From positions 62,001 through 126,000 of the forward strand of contig NZ_QBLM01000001.1 in assembly GCF_008828755.2 (NCBI RefSeq): a DNA stretch of 64,000 nucleotides, given 5' to 3'. This document shows positions 21,095-28,811 of this stretch, piece after piece; position 1 is the stretch's first letter; the number at the start of each line of letters is the position of its first letter. Made by a program: the position numbers and the translations under genes. The notes below the pieces were generated by a model. The model saw only the letters and a list, made by a program, of their open reading frames with translations, was not told where the DNA came from and ran no database searches. Source of the stretch: [Borrelia] turdi (lineage in GTDB: Bacteria > Spirochaetota > Spirochaetia > Borreliales > Borreliaceae).

Positions 21095-22162
21095 TTATTT
21101 CCTAACAATCCTATAAACAAAAAAATTAACAATCAAAAAAAATATAGTTGTAAAAGAGCTTGCCACATATATATCTAAATAACCAAGATCCGCTAAAAAA
21201 TTAAAAATTACAATAGATATGACATAAACAACAGCAAAAGCGATACTATTTAATAAACTGAGTATAAAAATATTTTTTTTAAGAGCAAGAGCAATAAAGC
21301 CCACAGTAAAACTAAGAAGTATTAATCTAAATGAAAAAAATACCCTATTTAACAAATCAAACAATGCATTAGAATAATTTAAATGTTCACTTTTGAGAAA
21401 ACTTATCCAATTAATAAGTTTAGTAAAATTTAACGCCTTTGATGACATCATCACAGTTCTTATGTAGTCAGGTTCTAGCTTAATAATTCCTGTCCCATCA
21501 AGAACATCATAGGCATTCTCTTTAATTTTTCTACCCGCCTTAACAAACTCTCTAATACCATAAAGCTTCCACTTATTATCTTTCCATTCAGCTTTATCTA
21601 TATCATATCTTATTTGAAACTCATCTTTACTGTTTTTAATTATAATCATTAAGTTAGAAAAAGAATTCTCATCAATATCATAAGATTTAATATTATAAAT
21701 TTCTCTAGCAAGATCTCTAATTATTATAGTTTTATCACTAGATCCACTATTGCCAATACTATTCCTAATAAGAATATCTCTTCTTGCTACAGTATCTACT
21801 ACCAAATAATTATCAAAAAAGAAAAGAATAAATGAAATAAATGCACTAATTAAAATTATTGGTCTTAATATTCTGGTAAGTGAAACTCCACAACTAAAAA
21901 GACCTATTATTTCATTTCTCATAGAAAGATTACCAATAAGATTAGAAATAGCAAAAAGAAAAGATAAAGCAACTCCATCAGAGAAAGCTTTTGGCAAATA
22001 CAAATAATAAATATAAAGAATATCCTTAAAACCAACATTCTTTTCAAGATAATTGAGAAGATTAACAAATAAATCACCAAGCATAATTAAAATCATAAAA
22101 AGTAAGTTCATGGATAAAAAAGTAAGAATGATGCTTTTTACAAAAAGCTTATCTATTTTCAT
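21095..22162 (-). CDS. LptF/LptG (YjgP/YjgQ) family permease, second copy
   Basis: 355-residue membrane protein of the family that forms the inner-membrane LPS-extracting ABC transporter LptB2FG. It has N-terminal hydrophobic segments, a large periplasmic beta-jellyroll-like middle (~130-245, with EFVKAGRKIKENAYDVLDG), and C-terminal segments. I chose ATG 22162 because the preceding 47 codons read through the upstream gene in another frame and because its ATGA overlaps the previous stop by four bases. Borrelia makes no LPS, so the cargo must differ; transport of lipoproteins or other lipids has been discussed for Borrelia Lpt-like proteins. F versus G cannot be assigned. Confidence 0.88.
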   Translation of the reverse strand: MKIDKLFVKSIILTFLSMNLLFMILIMLGDLFVNLLNYLEKNVGFKDILYIYYLYLPKAFSDGVALSFLFAISNLIGNLSMRNEIIGLFSCGVSLTRILRPIILISAFISFILFFFDNYLVVDTVARRDILIRNSIGNSGSSDKTIIIRDLAREIYNIKSYDIDENSFSNLMIIIKNSKDEFQIRYDIDKAEWKDNKWKLYGIREFVKAGRKIKENAYDVLDGTGIIKLEPDYIRTVMMSSKALNFTKLINWISFLKSEHLNYSNALFDLLNRVFFSFRLILLSFTVGFIALALKKNIFILSLLNSIAFAVVYVISIVIFNFLADLGYLDIYVASSFTTIFFLIVNFFVYRIVRK

Positions 22163-23448
22163 TTTTTCAATAATCTCAAAAAGAGAATTGCTCCTGCAAT
22201 AATTAAAATTAAATTTGGCAAAATAGTAACAATAATAGGATTTGGTGCATACTGCACAGTATAAACTTTTCCACCAATAAACATTACCCAATAAAAAACA
22301 CAAACAATAATTGAAATTACAAGCTCAAGAATAATAGAATATTTCCTATTAGAATACATTCCCATTGAAAAAGCTAAAAAAATAAAAAATAAAACTGAGA
22401 GTGGTAAACTAATTTTTTGATAAAATTCAAGATTAAACAGAGCCAAATTTTGATTCATGCTTTTATCCTGATAAGGCTTAAAATTTAAATTTAAATTATA
22501 CATATAGTTTAAATTTTCAAAAACATAAGATTCATCTGCATAATAGTTTTGGTTGTATAAGTAATTTAAATAAAGATTTGAAAAATTTAAACTTAAAAAG
22601 TCCCCTTCTAGATTATTTTTTATATTTGAATCTGCGATTAAATTGTTTTGCTTTTTAATTAATTTTATAACATCTCTCATGCTCATTTGAGAAGGAGTCA
22701 CATAATTTAATAAAAAACTATCGCTAAATGTAACTTGATCAATTGAATATTTCATCTTATCTGCATAAAAATAATCATAAAATCCACCTTCGCTGTCTGT
22801 TAAAGCAATAGAGAGAACATCATTTAAAATAAAATAAACTTGAAAATTTTCTTTTCTAATATCAAGATTTTTTGCCATAAATATTCTATCAAATCCCTTA
22901 AGCCTTGTGTTATCAAAAAAAGTTACATTTTTATAACCATTTTCCGATTTCTCACCAGAAACAAAAATTAAATCTCCATACTGTTTGCTTGAATAAGGTT
23001 TTAATACTAAATGGGGGACTTCTTCTTTTATTTCATTGAAAATTTTCAGCCTACCAATAGATCCAAGTGGAAGTAAAATATCATTAGATATAAAAGATAT
23101 AAAAACAATAACTACTCCCAATTTAAAAAATGGAATAAGCAAATCAAAAATTGATATACCAATTGAACGAAAAGCTAAAATTTCATTATTAATCTTGAAT
23201 TTATGAATAGTAAGAATTACTGAAATCAAAGAAGCAAAAGGGGGAGAAAGCGCAATTACCATAGGAAGAGAATATATAATAAAAATAAAAGCTTTAAAAA
23301 AGGGAACATAATTTTGAAGAAGTATTCTCATAAAGAATAAAATTTGATTTATAAAAAATACGAAAAAGAAAAATAAAAACGTAATTAAAAAATATTTAAA
23401 AAATTCAGTAATTATGTAAGACTCATAACTGTTTTTTAATATTTTCAT
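22159..23448 (-). CDS. LptF/LptG (YjgP/YjgQ) family permease, first copy
   Basis: 429-residue permease whose N-terminus is typical of the family: about two helices, then SLPMVIALSPPFASLISVILTIHKFKINNEILAFRSIGIS (in segments, residues ~60-100), the coupling region contacting the ATPase LptB. The periplasmic domain (~125-325) is longer than in its partner and carries a low-complexity Asn/Tyr stretch near 240-300. Four C-terminal helices end in LFLRLLKK. It overlaps the propeller lipoprotein gene by 26 bases and the second permease by four bases, so the pair is cotranslated. See the partner entry for the missing-LPS problem. Confidence 0.88.
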   Translation of the reverse strand: MKILKNSYESYIITEFFKYFLITFLFFFFVFFINQILFFMRILLQNYVPFFKAFIFIIYSLPMVIALSPPFASLISVILTIHKFKINNEILAFRSIGISIFDLLIPFFKLGVVIVFISFISNDILLPLGSIGRLKIFNEIKEEVPHLVLKPYSSKQYGDLIFVSGEKSENGYKNVTFFDNTRLKGFDRIFMAKNLDIRKENFQVYFILNDVLSIALTDSEGGFYDYFYADKMKYSIDQVTFSDSFLLNYVTPSQMSMRDVIKLIKKQNNLIADSNIKNNLEGDFLSLNFSNLYLNYLYNQNYYADESYVFENLNYMYNLNLNFKPYQDKSMNQNLALFNLEFYQKISLPLSVLFFIFLAFSMGMYSNRKYSIILELVISIIVCVFYWVMFIGGKVYTVQYAPNPIIVTILPNLILIIAGAILFLRLLKK

Positions 23449-24949
23449 CTACAAAAACCAAGCCATTATTAAGAGTGGCCAATATAACATAATTTTCAAA
23501 TCTAGAAACTTTGATTAAATTTAAATTAAGAAGTCCATTATTAGGCCCAAAATAATCCCAATTGTCATTTTCAGAATCATAAATCAATAGTCCATGATCA
23601 AAGGTTGCAAATAACAGCTTTTGATCTTTAATCTCCATATCCATAAAATAATTAACATTAATATTATTGGCAATAACGTGCTTTTTATAGCTATTTTTAT
23701 TTAAATTTAATTCAAAAAGACCCCCACCATATGTTCCAATAAAATAACTATCTTTATATCTTTTTATAAAATTAATATTTTTTTCATTATCATTCTTGCT
23801 AAAAAAATCCAAATGCTCAATCTTCCCTAAATTATCGACATTAATACTGTAAATAGCCTTGTCAACTGTTCCAACTAATAATAAATTTTTCACACTATCA
23901 AAGCACATTGAAGAAATTTTATTAGATCCAAGTGGTATATTTTTCCAATTTTTTAAATCATAAAACCACAGCCCAGAATTTAAAGTACCAACAAATACTC
24001 CATTTTTAACACCAAGCAAAACTTGTACATTGCTAAAATCAGCATTATTAGGAACATTTATTTGCTTCAAATCTCCATCAGTATTATCTATATAATAAAC
24101 AACATTTTTTCCCCCAATATAAATTGTTCCATTATACTCTGAAAAACCCCTAATGCCATTTAGAAAAATGCTTTTTTTATCTTTAAGGTAGACTCTATAA
24201 TCATTTTTTTTAATATTGTACCTTAAAAGCCCACCCAATATATTAGTTACAAATATATTCTCGTTAAAGACAAATATATCAAAAACACTATTGTCAAGAA
24301 AGCCTAAGGATTCTAAGTTTAAATGACTTACCCCAAGCTTATTACTTAAAAAATCATAAATCTCTTTATCATAACCTGAAATAGAAAATTCATTAATCTC
24401 TTTAAATGCAGAGATTGCATCTGATTTTTCTTTAACAAGATATTTTAATTCAGCTAATCTTAAGCTAGCATGAGAATATTTATAATTTTTTAAAAATAGA
24501 TCAAAATTATATTCAGAAAGATCATAAAAGCCATTCTCATAATTTACATATCCAAAAAACAAATTTGCCTTAGCTAACAATTCCCTATCATGCTGATTCT
24601 CATTAGCCACTATTTTGTTCAAATAATAGTTCGTCAAGCCAATATTTTTCTTAGCATAACTTTCTCTGGCCTTTTTAAAATAAAAATTATCTTCATTTAA
24701 AAAAGCATTACTAAGAAAAAAAGATTCATTATCTTTTAATCCTACCAAATAGTCTCTTTTAAATTCACTCTCATTAACAACATTATTATCATCAATGATA
24801 ACCGCTTCTTTTTTATTTTCTACAAAATCACTAATTTTAGAATCTTGAATAACCCTATTTTGAATAGATCTATTTGTGGTAAGACAGGAAAAAAATAAGA
24901 CAAAACATATAAGATAACCTTTAAATAAATTATTTAAAACAAATTTCAT
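23423..24949 (-). CDS. Lipoprotein with TPR-like and beta-propeller regions
   Basis: 508 residues. A lipoprotein signal ends at F-F-S-C with the lipidated cysteine at position 22. Residues ~75-200 are helical and TPR-like (AKANLFFGYVNYENGFYDLSEYNF). The remainder consists of repeated propeller blades (GFSEYNGTIYIGGKNVVYYID, GVFVGTLNSGLWFYDL, SYFIGTYGGGLFELNLN, LLFATFDHGLLIYD, YVILATLNNGLVFVD, each ~40-50 apart), like the ligand-sensing propellers of regulators but without a signalling domain. I chose ATG 24949 because it gives a proper lipoprotein signal; no strong Shine-Dalgarno is visible. It sits between pnp and the LptF/G-like genes. Confidence 0.8.
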   Translation of the reverse strand: MKFVLNNLFKGYLICFVLFFSCLTTNRSIQNRVIQDSKISDFVENKKEAVIIDDNNVVNESEFKRDYLVGLKDNESFFLSNAFLNEDNFYFKKARESYAKKNIGLTNYYLNKIVANENQHDRELLAKANLFFGYVNYENGFYDLSEYNFDLFLKNYKYSHASLRLAELKYLVKEKSDAISAFKEINEFSISGYDKEIYDFLSNKLGVSHLNLESLGFLDNSVFDIFVFNENIFVTNILGGLLRYNIKKNDYRVYLKDKKSIFLNGIRGFSEYNGTIYIGGKNVVYYIDNTDGDLKQINVPNNADFSNVQVLLGVKNGVFVGTLNSGLWFYDLKNWKNIPLGSNKISSMCFDSVKNLLLVGTVDKAIYSINVDNLGKIEHLDFFSKNDNEKNINFIKRYKDSYFIGTYGGGLFELNLNKNSYKKHVIANNINVNYFMDMEIKDQKLLFATFDHGLLIYDSENDNWDYFGPNNGLLNLNLIKVSRFENYVILATLNNGLVFVDENIKKQL

Positions 24950-24956
24950 ATTAATT

Positions 24957-27125
24957 TTAATAATCTTTATCTCTAACAATTTCAAGATCAATTTTTCCAA
25001 ATTTGTCTATATCAATTATTCTAACTTTAATTTTCTGCCCTTCTTCTAATCTTGGAGGTCGAACTAATCCTGCATTGCCCCTTATATTGTCCCCACTACC
25101 ACCAAATCTGGAATATCTATTACTATTCCCAAATCTTCCAGAACCATACTTGCTATCCCTGGATTTCAAGCGAGTACTTAAAAATCCTTCCTTTGTAGGA
25201 GTAAGTTCAATAAAAGCCCCAAAGCTATTAATCTTTTTAACAATTCCTTCATAAATTTCACCTACCTTTGGTTCCCTTACAATACTCTCTATTTTTTCCC
25301 TAGCCTTTTGCATCTTAAAATCATCATCGCCGAAAAGAATAATTTTTCCATTTTGTTCAATTTGAACCTTAACTTCAAATTCATCTGTTATGGCCTTAAC
25401 AGTTTTCCCAGTGGACCCTATTACAAGAGATATCTTGTCAATATCAACTTGTAGCTGAACAATTTTAGGAGCATATTTAGATATACCAGCTCTTGAATCC
25501 GGAATTACGGCATTCATAATAGAGAGTATGTGCATTCTTCCTATTCTTGCCTGTTCAAGAGCATCCTTCATTAAATGTTTAGTAACATTTTCAATCTTAA
25601 TATCCATTTGAAATCCAGTAATTCCATTTTTTGTACCAGCAACTTTAAAGTCCATATCTCCTAAATGATCCTCTTCTCCAAGAATATCACTTAAAACTAC
25701 ATATTTATCCCCTTCGCTAATAAGCCCCATGGCTATTCCTGCAACTTGCCTTTTAACAGGAACCCCTGCAGACATTAAAGACATACTCCCAGCGCAAACA
25801 GTAGCCATTGAAGAAGATCCGTTAGACTCCAAAATCTCAGAAACCACTCTAATAGTATACGGAAAATCGTTTTTTCCAGGCACTATTGATTCTAAAGCTC
25901 TTTGAGCCAAATGGCCATGGCCAATCTCGCGCCTACCAGTCATAAGTCTACCAGTTTCACCAACTGAAAATGGAGGAAAATTGTAATGAAGCATAAAATT
26001 AAGACGCTTATCACCATCAATATCATCCATTATTTGCTCATCGATACTCGTACCAAGAGTAGTTACTGCTAAAGCTTGTGTCTCCCCTCTTGTAAAAAGT
26101 GCAGATCCATGCGTTCTATTTAAAATATCAACTTCTGCAAGAATATCTCTTATCTCATTAGGAGCTCGACCATCTGTTCTAATCATATCGTTAAGAATAG
26201 AATTTCTAACAATCTCTCTTTCAAAATCATCAAAGGCTTTATAGAAAAGAGACTCATTGCTCTCAGTTAATTTCTCAAGAGAAAAAAAATGCTCATAAGA
26301 TTTATTTCTCAACAAAGTTATAGCTTTATCTCTATTAAGCTTCCCCTTAACAAAACAAGCTTCTTTAAGGTCAGCATAAATAAAATCCCTAAGCTCCTCT
26401 TTAAATTCAAATATTTTTTCTTCAAAAGCTAAAGGAAGTTTTTCTTTTTTCCCTACAATATCTAAAAATTCTTTTTGAGCATTGCAAATTTGTTTAATAT
26501 ATTCATGTGCAGCATCTATTGCTGACAACAAAATATCCTCACTAACCTCATTAGCACCGCCTTCTACCATTGTAATTCCATTTAAACTTCCTGCAACAAC
26601 AATATCAAGATCAGAATCATGAATCTCTTCAAACGAAGGATTTACTATAAACCTACCATTCAAATAAACCATTCTAACAGCTGCAATTGGACCATTAAAC
26701 GGAATATCTGATAAAAAAACTGCCGTAAAAGCGGCATTCATTCCAACAATATCAGGAGGATTGAGCTGATCTGTAGCTAAAGTTGTAGGAATTACTTGAA
26801 TTTCTCGACCAAATCTTTTATCAAAAAGAGGTCTCATTGGTCTATCTATTAATCTAGAAACAAGTATTTCTTTATCTTTGGGCTTTCCTTCTCTTTTGAT
26901 AAATCCTCCTGGAATCTTCCCAGCTGCATAATATTTCTCATTATATTCAACAGAAAGCGGAACAAAATCTAAATCTTCTCTTACATTACTTGAACAACAA
27001 ACAGTTGCAAGAACCGAAGATCCTCCATAAGTTGCAAGAACCGATCCATTAGCCTGCTTAGCCATAAATCCCGTCTCAAATACTAACTCGTCTTTGCCTA
27101 TTTTCAACTTTAATATTTTCCTCAA
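24957..27125 (-). CDS. pnp: Polyribonucleotide nucleotidyltransferase
   Basis: Phosphorolytic 3'-5' exoribonuclease. 722 residues: two RNase PH domains (~10-140 and ~300-540, with [13 protein letters not shown] and the FFGxxx-like core), a helical linker, a KH domain ([16 protein letters not shown] near 560) and a C-terminal S1 domain ([20 protein letters not shown] near 625). The S1 domain is interrupted after its third strand by about 35 residues rich in Gly, Arg, Ser and Asn before resuming at [20 protein letters not shown]. The start is TTG 27125 with GAGG upstream. rpsO lies 14 bases upstream, the classic rpsO-pnp pair. Confidence 0.96.
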   Translation of the reverse strand: MRKILKLKIGKDELVFETGFMAKQANGSVLATYGGSSVLATVCCSSNVREDLDFVPLSVEYNEKYYAAGKIPGGFIKREGKPKDKEILVSRLIDRPMRPLFDKRFGREIQVIPTTLATDQLNPPDIVGMNAAFTAVFLSDIPFNGPIAAVRMVYLNGRFIVNPSFEEIHDSDLDIVVAGSLNGITMVEGGANEVSEDILLSAIDAAHEYIKQICNAQKEFLDIVGKKEKLPLAFEEKIFEFKEELRDFIYADLKEACFVKGKLNRDKAITLLRNKSYEHFFSLEKLTESNESLFYKAFDDFEREIVRNSILNDMIRTDGRAPNEIRDILAEVDILNRTHGSALFTRGETQALAVTTLGTSIDEQIMDDIDGDKRLNFMLHYNFPPFSVGETGRLMTGRREIGHGHLAQRALESIVPGKNDFPYTIRVVSEILESNGSSSMATVCAGSMSLMSAGVPVKRQVAGIAMGLISEGDKYVVLSDILGEEDHLGDMDFKVAGTKNGITGFQMDIKIENVTKHLMKDALEQARIGRMHILSIMNAVIPDSRAGISKYAPKIVQLQVDIDKISLVIGSTGKTVKAITDEFEVKVQIEQNGKIILFGDDDFKMQKAREKIESIVREPKVGEIYEGIVKKINSFGAFIELTPTKEGFLSTRLKSRDSKYGSGRFGNSNRYSRFGGSGDNIRGNAGLVRPPRLEEGQKIKVRIIDIDKFGKIDLEIVRDKDY

Positions 27126-27139
27126 AATTCAACCTCTTT

Positions 27140-27406
27140 TTATTTTCTAAGCCCAAGCTTAGATATCAATATCCTATAAGCTTCTAAATCTTTTTTCTGG
27201 TAATACCGCAATAAACTTCGTCTTTGCCCTACCAACTTTAACAAGCCCCTTTTTGAACTGTGGTCTTTTTTATTTATCTTTAAATGTTCAGTTAAATACT
27301 TTATTCTACCTGTAATAAGTGCAATCTGAACCCCAACAGAACCAGTATCGTTTTCATTTTTCCCAAATTCAGAAACTATTTTTTGCTTTTGCTTTTTATC
27401 TATCAT
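27140..27406 (-). CDS. rpsO: 30S ribosomal protein S15
   Basis: Primary 16S-binding protein of the small subunit; 88 residues, standard size. Conserved blocks are present: [21 protein letters not shown] near 22-42, [22 protein letters not shown] near 47-68, and the [11 protein letters not shown] ending. ATG 27406 is preceded by GGAG. A stem-loop in the leader (27424-27458) may serve autoregulation. It forms an operon with pnp. Confidence 0.97.
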   Translation of the reverse strand: MIDKKQKQKIVSEFGKNENDTGSVGVQIALITGRIKYLTEHLKINKKDHSSKRGLLKLVGQRRSLLRYYQKKDLEAYRILISKLGLRK

Positions 27407-27423
27407 AAAGCAACTCCTATACC

Positions 27424-27458
27424 ATTATAGCAAAGCTCTAACAACCTATTGCTATAAT
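27424..27458 (-). promoter_or_regulatory. rpsO leader stem-loop, candidate S15 autoregulatory site
   Basis: In transcript sense ATTATAGCAA (27458-27449) pairs perfectly with TTGCTATAAT (27433-27424), giving ten base pairs around a 15-base loop. It lies six bases upstream of the GGAG Shine-Dalgarno (27417-27414). Its position resembles S15-binding leaders known in other phyla, though those differ in fold. The pairing is seen directly; the S15 role is inference. Confidence 0.45.
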
Positions 27459-27573
27459 TTAAATTAACTACTATGATAGATTATAATCTTTTTTCTAAAA
27501 AATCACAAAAACAATTTACCTTTTTAAAATTATTTTTAATAATAAATTATTAAATTGTTTAAAAAAAATAAAA

Positions 27574-28422
27574 TTATAATATAACAACATATTTATATTT
27601 ATTCAAACCTATTCCTTTAATGACCGCTAATATTTCCTCTTCTCTAGATTTTAAAATCTTAAATTCATTAATATTGACTTGAATTTCAACATAAGCCCCA
27701 TTTCTAACAAGGTTTACCTTGTTAGAATCAATGTAAACCTTTTCAAAAATTCTTAAAGATTCTAATCTAATCAAAGAAGCTTTACTCAAATTTTCACACA
27801 ACGTGGAATCTTCTAATCTAAACATACCTACCTTAGTTCTTTTTAAATTGCTAACATAAGCGCAAGTATTTAAAGAATAAGCTAAATCTCTTGCAATGCT
27901 CCTAATATAAGTACCTTTTGAACAACTAATTTTTAAACTAAGCAAAGAAGAATCACAATCGTAACTTAATCTTTGAATATCATAAACATTTACCCTTCGC
28001 TTTTTAGTTTCAAAAAACTTTCCATTCAAAGCAAGTTTATAAGCCCTGCTGCCATCAATATGAACAGAAGAAAATCTAGGGGGACTTTGATAAATCTCTC
28101 CCACAAAATCTTTAAGCTTTAAATCTATATCCTCTAAATTGGGAATATAATCTTTTTTATCAACTATTCTTCCATTTGGATCAAGGGTATCTGTTTCTAA
28201 TCCAAATCTAAATTCTGCTATATACTCTTTATCTAAAGAAATAAAATAGCTTGCAAGCTTAGTATATTTTCCTACAAGAGCAATTAAAATTCCACTTGCA
28301 AATTTATCAAGCGTACCAGAATGCCCAACATGATTTGTATTAAAGTACTTTTTTATAGGAAAAAGAGTTTCAAAGGAAGTTTTGCCTTGTTCTTTATTAA
28401 TTAAAAGGAATCCGTTTTCCAA
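27574..28422 (-). CDS. truB: tRNA pseudouridine-55 synthase
   Basis: Makes pseudouridine 55 in the T-loop of tRNAs. 282 residues. The N-terminal INKEQGKTS motif, GHSGTLDKFASGILIALVG with the catalytic aspartate D39, the SAVHIDGSRAY-like block (SSVHIDGSRAYKLA near 117-130) and CSKGTYIRSIARDL near 165-178 are all present. The start is TTG 28422, two bases after rbfA. The 167 bases downstream before rpsO hold only the rpsO leader. Confidence 0.95.
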   Translation of the reverse strand: MENGFLLINKEQGKTSFETLFPIKKYFNTNHVGHSGTLDKFASGILIALVGKYTKLASYFISLDKEYIAEFRFGLETDTLDPNGRIVDKKDYIPNLEDIDLKLKDFVGEIYQSPPRFSSVHIDGSRAYKLALNGKFFETKKRRVNVYDIQRLSYDCDSSLLSLKISCSKGTYIRSIARDLAYSLNTCAYVSNLKRTKVGMFRLEDSTLCENLSKASLIRLESLRIFEKVYIDSNKVNLVRNGAYVEIQVNINEFKILKSREEEILAVIKGIGLNKYKYVVIL

Positions 28423-28424
28423 AT

Positions 28425-28787
28425 TTAATTCTCTCTTGTAATATTTAATCCTTCGATTATTTTATTAACATAAAACGATTTAGAAAGAGAATCATCCTTA
28501 ACGAATAATAACTTAGGAGTACTTCTAACTTTAATTCGCTTAATAATTTGACTTTGAATAAATCCCTTAGCATTATTTAAAGCTTTAACTGCATTATCCA
28601 AAGAAGCACCTTCTTTAATAGAACCAATAAACACTTTGGCATTTATTAAATCTTTTGAAAATTCTACTTTAACCACAGTTAAAAATGAATGAATTCTGGG
28701 ATCTTTAATTCCCCTACCCACTATTAAATTGCCAATTTCTTGAGCAATTAAACTCTCGAGTTTAAATTTTTTTATATTCTTATACAT
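28425..28787 (-). CDS. rbfA: Ribosome-binding factor A
   Basis: Small KH-fold factor for late 30S maturation and cold adaptation. About 120 residues: [20 protein letters not shown], the [15 protein letters not shown] strand-helix, and [17 protein letters not shown] are diagnostic. The start is ambiguous: GTG at 28793 or ATG at 28787, neither with a Shine-Dalgarno. I prefer the ATG. It lies between infB and truB with short gaps, as in the canonical nusA-infB operon. Confidence 0.92.
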   Translation of the reverse strand: MYKNIKKFKLESLIAQEIGNLIVGRGIKDPRIHSFLTVVKVEFSKDLINAKVFIGSIKEGASLDNAVKALNNAKGFIQSQIIKRIKVRSTPKLLFVKDDSLSKSFYVNKIIEGLNITREN

Positions 28788-28811
28788 AAACACATATAAA
28801 TAAAAGCAACG

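Noticed and set aside
22163..22303. Cys/Tyr-rich N-terminal extension of the second LptF/G-like gene
   Set aside because: It is the out-of-frame 3' end of the first permease gene. The ATGA overlap at 22162 is the natural coupled start.
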